64,000 nt of DNA, from contig JARWIR010000001.1 of the NCBI GenBank assembly GCA_029959085.1, positions 65,100,899-65,164,898 of the forward strand. The letters are read 5' to 3'. Each line of letters opens with the position of its first letter. The first letter of the stretch is position 1. The notes under the pieces were generated by a model. It ran no database searches. It was given only the letters and a program-made list of their open reading frames with translations, and was not told the origin of the DNA. The translations under genes were made by a program, and so were the position numbers. The DNA comes from Nemophila menziesii (taxonomy: Eukaryota; Streptophyta; Magnoliopsida; Boraginales; Hydrophyllaceae). This document shows, one piece after another, positions 22,231-33,170 of this stretch.

Positions 22231-24059
22231 TAATTTCCAGTTTTTTATATTATATTTTTGTTTCATTATAAAATAATTACAACATAAGGGTATGTTAGTA
22301 AAAGATAATAAAAGTTAGAACTCTATGAGGTTAAAAAAAGAACTAGACTTTTAAAGGTTGATGTATTATGTCGAGATTTTTTGAGAAATTACCTCATTTT
22401 TAAATTTATTTTATTAGGCTTTGATTTATTTATTTGTAGAATAATAAATAATGTAATATTTATTAAGACTCATAGTGTAGATTTATAGTATAGAGACTTA
22501 TAGTGTAATATTTGCATAATATAGGGAGTAATAGTGCAATTAACTAGAAACATACAATCACAAATGTTGCCCCCTAAGTTTGTTGGATACCACCAACAAA
22601 AAAATCTTGTCCTACTTCTAGCATGGGTATTACAGTCTACAGAACCTTTGTAACCACACTCAAGTGTGTAATATTCGGTTATATTGTGTGCATGATCACC
22701 TCAATTAATATAGTTTATAGCCTTCTCTCCTGGTTGTGGACCCTATTTTATTTTATTTTATTTTATTTTATTTTATTTTATTTTATTTTCTAAGGTTCTT
22801 GTTTTGAATGATTACTCAACTTTGATAGGGTAAAAACATATTCCTATGATAGTGATGTATGAATAAACCACATCACAATTTGACAATGCATATTTAGTTT
22901 ACCAAACGTTGCAATGATTAGATGTGCAAAATACCAAATGCAATAGAATTCCTGAGAGAAAGGCTCCCAATGACACTTTGACGATCAAGTCAGCAGTGGT
23001 TATGATGGATCCCATTAGGTAATGGTAATTAAAATTTTCAAGAAAGAATAGTGTTGGCATATATCCCTCTTTCTAATTTGTTTTAATGCGACAAATCCTT
23101 AGGTTTATTATGTGATATATAAGTGTTTATGCTATATCTAATATAATGCATCATTCCTCATCAAAAAACTTGTGAAAACATTATTTTCCATCCTTTGCAT
23201 TTCGAACTTCTAACTTTAATTTTATTCTACACTTATAAAGGTTATATCTAGTTATGTATTGCTATGTATATCTTTTACTTAACTACAAACTTGCTCACAA
23301 ACATTTTCTAAACACTTTATGTGTCTTAATCATTCTCTCTTGAGTATCAGAAGATGAACTTATTGAACATCCTTAAGACTATATTTGTACAAATGCATCA
23401 TGTCATAACTTTGTGTACTTTGATAATTAGCTCTTGAGTTGAACTATACTGATACTCAAAATGTTATCCCTAACAACTCTTGTGGAAAACATTTTTCCAA
23501 AGTAAGTGATCTATACGTAAAGGAACAAAACAACATCCTGGTTCCTAAAATGGGTTCTAGATTTGGCTTGCAAAAAACCACCACAATATAATATGTTTAC
23601 GCGATCTCAAAATTCAAAATCATTATTTTGATGTATGAGTTAGTCATCTTGTTTTGAAGAAGTGTCATTCTAGTTCTAAACGAGTTACCAAAATCTTGCA
23701 AAAATGTCATCCCGCTTTGCAATCTTACAACATCGTTTTTATGACATATTAGAATTCAACTATTCAATCCCTCAGAGCCACGTAGTTTATAGTCATTGGG
23801 AAAACAAACTAGAAACCCGGTTTATGCAAAATGGGGTCCCAATTTGAAGCAAAAACATGCACAACCATATATAGTCATTGGACTTCACTTACCAATATAT
23901 AAGGCTATTTTGCATCATTATACTCACCTCTTGAAGAAAAAATTTATTATATTCACAGATTTTCACTTTATAATCATAGTTATAGGCTTGTTGTATTAAT
24001 TTTTATTTCTACGCATTACGAATCTTTACTATTCTTGTAGAAAATAATTGAAGATCCAA
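22231..24059. other. Non-coding AT-rich stretch
   Basis: No gene is recognised. Near 22440-22560 the words TATAGTGTAATATTTGCATAATATAGGG recur in shorter form; a related set occurs at 33480-33560, so both may be pieces of one dispersed repeat. The (ATTTT)9 run lies at 22745-22789. The part from about 23000 may include the worn upstream portion of the old Copia LTR that ends at 24811. Confidence 0.4.
22745..22789. repeat. (ATTTT)9 microsatellite
   Basis: Nine perfect 5-base units. Confidence 0.95.
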
Positions 24060-24811
24060 GTAAAGAGAGTAGAGGTTTGATTTTAGGTTGAGTTACCACT
24101 AAAAGTCTCACTCCAGGGTTGTGACTTAACCAGTAAAAGTCTCAGTTTCTGGTTTGTGGTTTAGCCCAAAAATCTCACTATAATCGGTCTATATCTCACC
24201 CTTAAGAGATATCAAGAATCTTAGTTGAGAATCTTAAAATCCTAAGGTTGCTAACCTAGGTAGTGGATGTAGAGATACTGGACCACTATAAATGCTTGCG
24301 TAATCTCTTTCCTTAATATCTTTAATAATGACTTGCATTTATTCAACATTACTTTCTTAAAAAGCTCAATAAGTTCTCTCCCTTGATCTTTACTAGTTTC
24401 CAGAACCTTTTTTTCTTCCTATTACACGTAGGTTCCTTTTCATCTTATGTTAGGATTTTAGCTTTGTTAGACTAACTTAGCTAGTAGTTAGACTATCTCC
24501 TTTATCCCTTAGGAATATGCATCCTTGCTAATACTTATTCTAGTTTTATATTAATAAGCTTTTTCCTCTTACACTGAGCCTTAGATTCCTTATATGCATA
24601 ACTAGCATTTTAACTCTCATTGCACATTGATTCTGTACTAACACATTCTTAAGAAGATCCTATAATGCTTTCGTAAAGTTTTCTTTATAATCTTGATATA
24701 TCTTCCTTAATTAGTTTCACTTAATCTAGTCTTTAGGAGTAATTAATTTTTAATTAGGCATTGGTTAGATTAGAATCCTTTTCACCCCCTCTTCTAGGAC
24801 TAACATATAGA
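24060..24811 (+). mobile_element. Old SIRE-like Copia LTR relic (3' portion)
   Basis: This resembles the 3' half of the LTR of the element at 25542-33170. Shared stretches include TTAGTTGAGAATCTT, then AAATCCTAAGG, GGTAGTGGATGTAG, CCACTATA, and the end CCCCCTCTTCTAGGAC against CCCCCCTTCTAGGAC. Divergence is high. The right end falls near 24811, and the left boundary is not found. No internal region follows, so it is a solo or truncated LTR. Confidence 0.6.
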
Positions 24812-25541
24812 GATTGCAGTGAAGAATGTAGAATGAATTAGTAACCTTAACACATCTAGAATAGAGTTTATATAGTCTTAGTAACCTTGGTAACAACCTA
24901 GTAGTTAACACGTGTATGCCTGGTTGATCGTAGGCCATGGCAATTTACTTACACCCCAATTATGTAATGGGATTATCCATATTCTGATAAATTAACATGT
25001 CCTGCTATAAACAATAAAAATCCAGGATATGAGAAATCTGATAAAGGTAGTTTGAACATGGAGTTAACTTGAAAAAACCAAACTATGTGCCCCATCGGTA
25101 TGACCGAGGAGTAAATTGGTAGATGCTTGGTTTCCAGAGTGATTCGTGGCACATTAGGTTTACTGATTATCCACATGGATTCCAGGATTCATAAACCGAT
25201 ATGAGTAGTCTTCGATTATTATTATGTGTTCGATTTGTTCCACACATCGAGCCTTGTATCTACTTACGAACTCTTGCCCACACAAGCAATAGAGACTGAC
25301 ACGTGGCATTTCTTTGAGAAACATTATTGTCGTCACTCGTTCTTCCCATTTTTATGGTTTTGTAGGGTAAAATGATGATGAAACGACAATCCGCATACCA
25401 ACATCATATTCACTTGCCTATGTTTTGAGTGTCTTATTGATAACATCTTTCCTTGACCGAAAGTTCATTGACATCAATTTCATCTTTTATTGTCATCCCC
25501 AAATCTCATCATCGAGAAAATCGTTATTCATTAACAGTTAC
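24812..25541. other. Non-coding target region of the Copia element
   Basis: No gene is recognised. ACGACAAT and TTGTCGTC words near 25330-25390 are similar in kind to the CGACAAA words beyond the Copia element at 33171 onward, so the insertion may have split one older DNA-transposon relic. Confidence 0.35.
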
Positions 25542-26702
25542 TGTTAGCCTCACCTTGTTTTTATTCCCGTTTTAATATTCGACAAATCATCATTTAAACT
25601 AAAATTCATTTGGTATCACTTTAAAGGTTTTCCAAAACCCCTCATTAGATTAGTTGTGTTTAAATCCTTGGACTTTAGCTTGAGATTCAAAAGAACAGTG
25701 CCGCGGTACACCGGACGAGACACGCGGTACACCGCAGAGCCACGGACCAGAGATGCGGTGCACAGGATAGCCCGTCAGTAAGCTAATAAAATTGCACACC
25801 GGACCAAAGGCGCGGTACACCGGACCAAAGGCACGGACCAGGGACGCGGTGCATAGGATGGTCCGACCAGTAAGCTTGAAGTTTAGACGAACGTTTTCGC
25901 GGTGCACCGGACCATACCCGCGGTACACCGCAAGAAAGGGTTTTCTGCACTATTACTAGAGGACAAAGCTTATATCCGTTGGAGATAAAACAGATCCGTT
26001 AGATAGAAGCCTATTGACCGTTGGAAGATATTTTCAGCTATAAATTGGACCTCATTCAAGACACAACTCAAGCCTTCCATCTACCAATCTTAAGAGCAAT
26101 TAATATTATCATTCAAGAAGGTTTCAAAGGAGCATTCAAGTCATATTCATTGTGAAGCTACATAGTTCATATCCACTCATTTAGGAGTTTAGTTACAAAG
26201 CTTTTATAAGCACCCCCAAACACTTTTTCTTTTCCTCTTAGTTCTTGTAATAGATTAAGAGAGTAGTGTGAGCATAGGTTTTATGCTTGGTTCCTTGTGT
26301 TGGTGATAACACAAGTGTATTTCCTTCAAAGGTTTTTGAAGTGGTTGTAAAGGGTTTGTAAACTCACCCGGTTAAGAGTTACGAAGATTAGTTGAGAATC
26401 TTGCAAATCCTAAGGAGGCTTCCTTAGGTAGTGGATGTAGGGAAACCGAACCACTATACATCGTTGTGTATCGTATTCTATCTCTACACTCTTTACATTT
26501 CCGCACTCTATATGCTTGATAAAAAGCCTACATGAATAGTTTGATAATATTGTCTTTTAGGATTATCTAGTTCTTTACTATTTAGTTTGCTAAAACAATA
26601 GGATTCAAATTAGCTTTTAATTTTATTTAGTTGAAATAAAATTAGCCGATTAATTTCTATTGTCCTATTCAACCCCCCTTCTAGGACGCATATAGACTAT
26701 CA
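25542..26702 (+). repeat. Copia 5' LTR (1161 bp)
   Basis: TG...CA ends. The U3 part (about 25697-25935) holds a cluster of GC-rich palindromic words, GCGGTACACCGG and GCGGTACACCGC with variants, repeated at least six times. It lacks 5 bases (GGTAC-type) present in the 3' LTR near 32260. The conserved end is CTTCTAGGACGCATA. Confidence 0.95.
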
Positions 26703-26704
26703 AT

Positions 26705-26717
26705 TGGTATCAGAGCC
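26705..26717 (+). promoter_or_regulatory. Primer-binding site (initiator Met tRNA)
   Basis: TGGTATCAGAGCC directly follows the 5' LTR by two bases and is complementary to the 3' end of plant initiator methionine tRNA, the usual primer of Copia reverse transcription. Confidence 0.95.
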
Positions 26718-26757
26718 TAGCTCTATTGTACTTAATCGTTTCTAGAGTTAATACGAT

Positions 26758-28552
26758 ATGGATTCTAATCAACCGGAAGGTTCATGTTCTACTAGACCTC
26801 CGCTTTTTGTAGGAAAAGACTACTTTGGATGGAAAAAGAAAATGGAGATTCACGTCAAAGGAATTGATTACTTTTTATGGCTTGCTATCAAGAAGGGTCC
26901 TTATATTCCTTATGTTACGAGTAGTAGAACGGAGGTGAAAGATGAAGATGATTACAATGATAAAGACATAGCTAAACTCACCAAAAACAACAAAGCTATG
27001 AACATCCTCATTAATGGATTAAGTGTCACGGAATACGCTAGAGTTAGTGAATGCAATTCCGCTCATGAAATGTGGCAACTCTTGGAGCTATCATATCAAG
27101 GAACGGAAGATATCAAAGAAACTAAGATTGGTCTCTTTATCACTAAGTATGAGCTATTTCGTATGGAGCCCGATGAAGCCTTAAATGCTATGCATCAAAG
27201 ATTTTCCAACATTGTCAACACCTTGAAGACTCTTGGTCAAGAGTACACCAACAAAGAACAATGCCGAAAAATCTTATTTGCTCTTCCAAGGAAATACAAA
27301 TCAAAAATCAACTCTATTAGAGACACTAAAGATCTTTCAAAAATGACGGTTCATGAACTCATTTGCAACCTCATGACGGAAGAGCTTGTGCTTGAAGAAG
27401 AAAAGATAAGAGATGATGAGGAGAAGAAAATTAAGAAATCCATTGCCTTCCATGCCTTGAGTACCAAATTGAAAGAACGAAAAGAAAGGAAGGAAAGTGA
27501 AGAGGAAGAAAACTCACATGAAGAAGAAACTAGTGAAGATGAAGGAGTGGCTATGTTGGCAAGAGATATGAAAAAAATTCATGAGATACAAACGCTTTGC
27601 CAAGAAAGGAAGTTCTTCCTCACCCTACAAGAAGAATGTTAGAGCTATCAAACAAGATGAACCCACTTGCTATCATTGCAAGAAAGTTGGTCACATCAAA
27701 ACTTATTGTCCTCTTCTTCAAAAGGATAAACCTAAGAGAGCAATGCATGCTAATATCACTTGGGATACTCAAAATTCGGAGGAAGAAGAAAGTGATAACG
27801 GAAATGTTAATCTTGTTGCTTTTATGGGAAAACTTGAGAATGATGAAGATGCTTCTTCGGATGATGATACCGGTTCAACTCACTTTGCCTTTATGGCAAA
27901 TCATGATGAGGTAACTCCTAAATCCAAACTCTCTTTATCTAATGATGATGCTAGTGAACAAGATATTCATGAGGCATTTGATTCTCTTTACAATGATTTT
28001 TTAAACTCTATTGAAACAAACAAAGTTTTAACAAAAGATTTAGAATTTGAGAAAAATAGAACTAAAGAGGTTTTGAAAGTTTTGGAAGATTGTCAAAATC
28101 TTTGTGATGAATGTATAGATGAAAATGAAAAACTTCATCTTATTGAGAAAAATCTTTTAGAAGAAAAAACTTTGTTAGAGAAAAAGATTGTTGATCAAAA
28201 TGATATTATTTTAAAATTTACAAGTGGGCAAGAAAACTTGGATTTGATTTTAGGTTCTCAAAGAATGGCTTGTGAAAAAAGCGGTGTTGGATATGATCCA
28301 TTCACTAACCAAAAACCCTTGAAAAATGTCTTTGTAAAACCAAAAATTTCAAATGCTATTCCATCTTCTTCAAAATCTTCTATCACTTGCACCTATTGTG
28401 AAAAACTTGGTCATGATGCATCTCATTGTTACTATCGTAAATTATTGGATTTGGGATCTCTAGTGCCAATTTGGAAAAGGCCCATATGGGTCTTAAAAGG
28501 AAAATCCACTAACCCTCATGGACCCAAACCGAATTGGGTACCTAAAGCTTAA
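26758..28552 (+). pseudogene. gag: Copia gag: capsid plus two CCHC knuckles, one frameshift
   Basis: The gag protein builds the virus-like particle and packages the RNA. It starts at ATG 26758 (MDSNQPEGSCSTRPPLFVGK), with FGWKKKMEIHVKGID and a UBN2/DUF4219-like capsid region through LFALPRKYKSKIN. A Glu/Lys-rich stretch follows, then the frame shifts between 27581 and 27642. The second frame has knuckle 1 (CYHCKKVGHIKTYC, about 27669-27710), a coiled-coil-like Glu/Leu/Lys region and knuckle 2 (CTYCEKLGHDASHC, about 28389-28430). It ends PNWVPKA at 28552. The total of about 600 codons suits the SIRE clade. A single shift is the only visible break. Confidence 0.9.
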
Positions 28553-28589
28553 ATTATTTTTGTATGTAGGGATAGAGCATCAAGAAGCA

Positions 28590-29480
28590 AAATATATGGC
28601 TCCTTGATAGTGGATGGTCAAGACACATGACCGGAATTCCATCATTATTTACACGTTTATATAAAACAAAAGGTGATAGAGTTACTTTTGCCGACAATAC
28701 TAAGAAACGCGTTTTGGGTAAAGGTAACATTGGTAATATGAATTCTTTACTTATCTCTAATGTGTTACTTGTTGAGGGTCTCTCTTTTAACTTGCTTAGT
28801 ATTAGTCAACTTTGTGATGTTGGTTTTAGTGTTAAATTTGAAGCATCTAGATGTGTTGTTTTTAAAAATGATGAGTTAGATACTATGTTTATAGCAAAAA
28901 GATCGGATAATGTTTTTGTTGTTGATCTTGAGAGTCTTATGTCTAAACATATTAAATGCTTATCCGTGGTAAATGATAGTTGGCTTTGGCATAGACATTT
29001 AGGGCATGCTAGCATGGATTTGATTTCAAAATTATCTAGAAAAAATCTTGTTGTTGGTTTGCCTATTCATAAATTTGATAAAGATAAATTATGTGATGCA
29101 TGTCAACTTGGTAAACAACATCGTTCATCTTTTAAATCCATAAATAAGGTCATCACCGTTAGGCCACTTCAATTATTGCATATGGATCTTTTTGGTCCCG
29201 TTGATGTCACTAGTCTAGGAGGATCTAGATATGTCTTTGTTGTTGTTGATGATTTCACTAGATATACATGGGTGATGTTCCTTGCTTTAAAAAGTGATGC
29301 CTTCAATGAATTTGCAAAACTTTGTAGAAAGGTGCAAAATGAGAAAGGCTACTCTATTACATGCATTCGTAGTGATAATGGTAGTGAATATGTGAATTCT
29401 CCTTTTGTGCATTTTGTGATGAATTTGGGATTGAACATAATTTTTCGGCCCCTAGAACTCCCCAACAAAATGGGGTAGTG
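28590..29480 (+). pseudogene. pol: Copia protease and N-terminal/catalytic integrase
   Basis: This frame is shifted from gag, with stops between the two ORFs. The protease active site reads LLDSGWSRHMTG (Asp-Ser-Gly at 28606-28614); the residue after DSG is Trp where the family has Cys. Integrase begins with the H-H-C-C zinc region (WLWHRHLGHAS then CDACQLGKQ) and has LHMDLFGPV (first catalytic Asp) and IRSDNGSEY (second Asp). A one-base shift near 29400-29420 sends the frame to a stop at 29478, and the frame with the third catalytic residue (NGVVERKNR) resumes at once. The protease and integrase fragment lies directly upstream of the RT frame. Confidence 0.9.
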
Positions 29481-31649
29481 GAAAGGAAAAACCGAACTCT
29501 ACAAGAAATGGCTAGAACAATGCTAAAGGAACATAGCTTGCCTACATACTTTTGGGGTGAAGCCGTTCATACGGCTTGTTATGTGTTAAATAGAGTTCTA
29601 ATTAGACCCCTTATTAAGAAAACCCCTTATGAGCTTTGGAATGGTAGACCACCAACTATTGCTTATTTTCGTGTTTTTGGGTGCAAATGTTTTATCTTAA
29701 ACACTAGGGACTATTTGGGAAAATTTGATGCTAAATCGGATGAAGGTATTTTTCTTGGTTATTCCACTAAAGGAAAAGCCTATCGCATTTTCAACAAACG
29801 TACTCGTACTATTGAGGAATCTATGCATGTTGACTTTGATGAGACTAATCCGTTTTGTATCAAGAAAGTAGTAGATGTTGACCTAAATGAAGATACTCCA
29901 CTAGATCAACCCTTAGAATCTCCTACTCAAGAATTAAAATCTCATGATGAACCTCCTAAGGAAAATGGTCAAATCTCAAATGAAGCTAGTACGGATTTAC
30001 CAAAATGTTGGAAACATATCAAAGATCACCCAAGTGAATTAATTCTAGGTGATCCAAAAGAAGGTGTTACCACTCGTTCTCGTATTATTGCTTTATGTGC
30101 TCATCAAGCATTCTTATCTCAAATTGAGCCCAAGAATATTAAAGAAGCCTTGCTAGATGATCATTGGATAAACGCTATGCATGAGGAATTAAATCAATTT
30201 GAGCGTAGTAAAGTTTGGACTTTAATGGAGAAACCAATTGGCCCTACTATTATTGGCACTAAGTGGATATATCGCAACAAGCTAGATGACACCGGTATTA
30301 TCACTAGAAATAAAGCAAGGTTAGTTGCTCAAGGATACAATCAAGAAGAAGGTATTGATTTCGATGAAACTTTTGCTCCGGTAGCTAGACTTGAATCTAT
30401 TCGTATGCTACTTGCTTTTGCTTGTTATATGAATTTTAAACTTTACCAAATGGATGTCAAAAGTGCTTTTTTAATTGGTTTTATAGATGAGGAAGTCTTT
30501 GTTAAACAACCACCGGGTTTTGAGGATCCAAAATTTCCAAATCATGTTTTTAAACTTTCAAAGGCTTTATATGGTTTAAAACAAGCACCTCGTGCTTGGT
30601 ATGAACGTTTAAGCAAATTTTTGTTAGATGATGGTTTTAAAAGAGGAAATATTGACTCCACCTTATTTATAAAAAGGTCTTCAAAAGATATCCTTCTTGT
30701 TCAAATTTATGTGGATGATATTATATTTGGTGCTACTAATGAAAATCTTTGTGAGAATTTTTCTAAAAGCATGCATAAGGAATTTGAGATGAGCGTGATG
30801 GGAGAATTGAATTACTTTCTTGGATTTCAAATCAAGCAAATGAAGGATGGCATCTTTGTCAATCAAGCCAAATATACAAAAGAATTGATCAAAAAATTTG
30901 GACTTGAAGATGAAAAGGAAATTGGAACTCCAATGAGCACATCCACTAAATTAGACAAAGATGAAGATGGTAAAAATGTTGATGAGAAAGTATATCGAGG
31001 TATGATTGGTAGCTTACTTTATTTAACCACTTCTAGACCCGATATTATGTTCCCAGTGTGTCTTTGTGCTAGATTTCAATCCTCTCCTAAAGAATCCCAT
31101 CTTAGTGCCGTTAAGCGTATTTTTAGGTATTTGAAAGGAACCCTTATTCTAGGACTTTGGTACCCAAGATTTACCTCTTTTGAGCTAATAGGTTACTCGG
31201 ATGCCGATTATGCCGGTTGTAGACTTGATAGGAAGAGTACTAGTGGTAGTTGCCAATTTTTAGGTCAATCCCTTGTTTCTTGGTCTAGTAGAAAACAAAA
31301 TAGTGTTGCTTTATCCACGGCCGAAGCCGAATATGTTGCGGCCGGAAATTGTGTGACCCAAATTCTTTGGATGAAACAAACCTTACTATATTTTGGCCTA
31401 GAGTATGATCATGTTCCCATTCGTTGTGATAACACTAGTGCTATCAATCTTACCAAAAATCCTATTCAACACTCTAGAACAAAGCACATCGAAATCCGTC
31501 ATCATTTTATCTGTGATCACACTCAAAAAGGGGATATTGTACTTGAATTTGTCACTTCGGAAAATCAACTAGCCGATATCTTTACTAAACCTTTACCCCA
31601 AGATCTTTTTGAGAAAATTCGTTGTGAGATTGGCATGCAAATTCTCTAA
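29478..31649 (+). CDS. pol: Copia integrase C-terminus, reverse transcriptase and RNase H
   Basis: An open frame of 723 codons. It begins inside the integrase at VERKNRTLQEMARTMLKE, with the GKFDAKSDEGIFLGYSTKG block. The RT follows: GTKWIYRNKLDDTG, KARLVAQGYNQEEGIDFDET, QMDVKSAFLIGFIDEEVFVK (family has LNG where this has LIG), LYGLKQAPRAWYERL and the catalytic IYVDDIIFGA. RNase H reads GYSDADYAG, then DRKSTSGSCQFLG, ALSTAEAEYVAAG, and RTKHIEIRHHFI. It ends at 31649. The RT and RNase H parts look intact, in contrast to the broken upstream domains. The listed start is an internal one created by the upstream frameshift. Confidence 0.95.
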   Translation: MERKNRTLQEMARTMLKEHSLPTYFWGEAVHTACYVLNRVLIRPLIKKTPYELWNGRPPTIAYFRVFGCKCFILNTRDYLGKFDAKSDEGIFLGYSTKGKAYRIFNKRTRTIEESMHVDFDETNPFCIKKVVDVDLNEDTPLDQPLESPTQELKSHDEPPKENGQISNEASTDLPKCWKHIKDHPSELILGDPKEGVTTRSRIIALCAHQAFLSQIEPKNIKEALLDDHWINAMHEELNQFERSKVWTLMEKPIGPTIIGTKWIYRNKLDDTGIITRNKARLVAQGYNQEEGIDFDETFAPVARLESIRMLLAFACYMNFKLYQMDVKSAFLIGFIDEEVFVKQPPGFEDPKFPNHVFKLSKALYGLKQAPRAWYERLSKFLLDDGFKRGNIDSTLFIKRSSKDILLVQIYVDDIIFGATNENLCENFSKSMHKEFEMSVMGELNYFLGFQIKQMKDGIFVNQAKYTKELIKKFGLEDEKEIGTPMSTSTKLDKDEDGKNVDEKVYRGMIGSLLYLTTSRPDIMFPVCLCARFQSSPKESHLSAVKRIFRYLKGTLILGLWYPRFTSFELIGYSDADYAGCRLDRKSTSGSCQFLGQSLVSWSSRKQNSVALSTAEAEYVAAGNCVTQILWMKQTLLYFGLEYDHVPIRCDNTSAINLTKNPIQHSRTKHIEIRHHFICDHTQKGDIVLEFVTSENQLADIFTKPLPQDLFEKIRCEIGMQIL

Positions 31650-32004
31650 CCTTCTCTTCTAGCCATTATTGTTTGGTGCTTTTTGTGTATATTCTCTTGT
31701 TGCTAATATTTTCTTGATGTTATAGGGTTCTTAAAGCTTCTAAATTGTTATCCATTTACTTCTTTAGTCCTTGTTTTACTCAAAATGTGTTTTGACCCCT
31801 TAAAATTTTCAAAAATCGTATCATTAGTTCTTTTTGTTGTTGACAAAGGAGGAGAAATTTTAGTTAAACTTTTTCAAATGCATTTTGTGAGGGGGAGTTT
31901 TATAAAAACTCTAGTGATTAGGTTGAGGGGGAGTTTTTGATCAAAACTTAATCTTAGGCATCTTCAAAAGTTTATGATTTGTCAAACATCAAAAAGGGGG
32001 AGAT
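31650..32004 (+). promoter_or_regulatory. Copia 3' non-coding region with repeated polypurine tracts
   Basis: There is no ORF. GAGGGGGAGTTTT occurs twice (near 31889 and 31923), and AAAAAGGGGGAGAT abuts the 3' LTR (31991-32004). The last tract is positioned to prime plus-strand DNA. The two others may be extra purine tracts, a habit of SIRE-type elements. Confidence 0.85.
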
Positions 32005-33170
32005 TGTTAGCCTCACCTTGTTTTTATTCCCGTTTTAATATTCGACAAATCATCATTTAAACTAAAATTCATTTGGTATCACTTTAAAGGTTTTCCAAAA
32101 CCCCTCATTAGATTAGTTGTGTTTAAATCCTTGGACTTTAGCTTGAGATTCAAAAGAACAGTGTCGCGGTACACCGGACGAGACACGCGGTACACCGCAG
32201 AGCCACGGACCAGAGATGCGGTGCACAGGATAGCCCGTCAGTAAGCTAATAAAATTGCACGGTACACCGGACCAAAGGCGCGGTACACCGGACCAAAGGC
32301 ACGGACCAGGGACGCGGTGCATAGGATGGTCCGACCAGTAAGCTTGAAGTTTAGACGAACGTTTTCGCGGTGCACCGGACCATACCCGCGGTACACCGCA
32401 AGAAAGGGTTTTCTGCACTATTACTAGAGGACAAAGCTTATATCCGTTGGAGATAAAATAGATCCGTTAGATAGAAGCCTATTGACCGTTGGAAGATATT
32501 TTCAGCTATAAATTGGACCTCATTCAAGACACAACTCAAGCCTTCCATCTACCAATCTTAAGAGCAATTAATATTATCATTCAAGAAGGTTTCAAAGGAG
32601 CATTCAAGTCATATTCATTGTGAAGCTACATAGTTCATATCCACTCATTTAGGAGTTTAGTTACAACGCTTTTATAAGCACCCCCAAACACTTTTTATTT
32701 TCCTCTTAGTTCTTGTAATAGATTAAGAGAGTAGTGTGAGCATAGGTTTTATGCTTGGTTCCTTGTGTTGGTGATAACACAAGTGTATTTCCTTCAAAGG
32801 TTTTTGAAGTGGTTGTAAAGGGTTTGTAAACTCACCCGGTTAAGAGTTACGAAGATTAGTTGAGAATCTTGCAAATCCTAAGGAGGCTTCCTTAGGTAGT
32901 GGATGTAGAGAAACCGAACCACTATACATCGTTGTGTATCGTATTCTATCTCTACACTCTTTACATTTCCGCACTCTATATGCTTGATAAAATGCCTACA
33001 TGAATAGTTTGATAATATTGTCTTTTAGGATTATCTAGTTCTTTACTATTTAGTTTGCTAAAACAATAGGATTCAAATTAGCTTTTAATTTTATTTACTT
33101 GAAATAAAATTAGCCGATTAATTTCTATTGTCCTATTCAACCCCCCTTCTAGGACGCATATAGACTATCA
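32005..33170 (+). repeat. Copia 3' LTR (1166 bp)
   Basis: Nearly identical to the 5' LTR. Differences seen are about seven single bases and a 5-base addition near 32260. It carries the same palindrome cluster at about 32160-32400. Confidence 0.95.

Larger units (their letters stand above)
25542..33170 (+). mobile_element. Complete SIRE/Maximus-type Copia LTR retrotransposon (7.6 kb)
   Basis: LTRs begin TGTTAG and end ATCA. Flanking 5-mers are GTTAC on the left and ATTAC on the right, a target duplication with one mismatch. Order is LTR, PBS, long gag with two zinc knuckles, protease, integrase, RT, RNase H, several purine tracts, LTR; the domain order PR-INT-RT-RH defines Copia. The long Glu/Lys-rich gag with a second knuckle and the repeated GGGGGAG tracts point to the SIRE/Maximus clade. 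There is no envelope-like ORF after RNase H. By eye the LTRs differ at about 7 positions plus one 5-bp indel (about 0.6%), so insertion was recent. Frameshifts in gag and integrase leave this copy unable to make full products. Confidence 0.95.
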
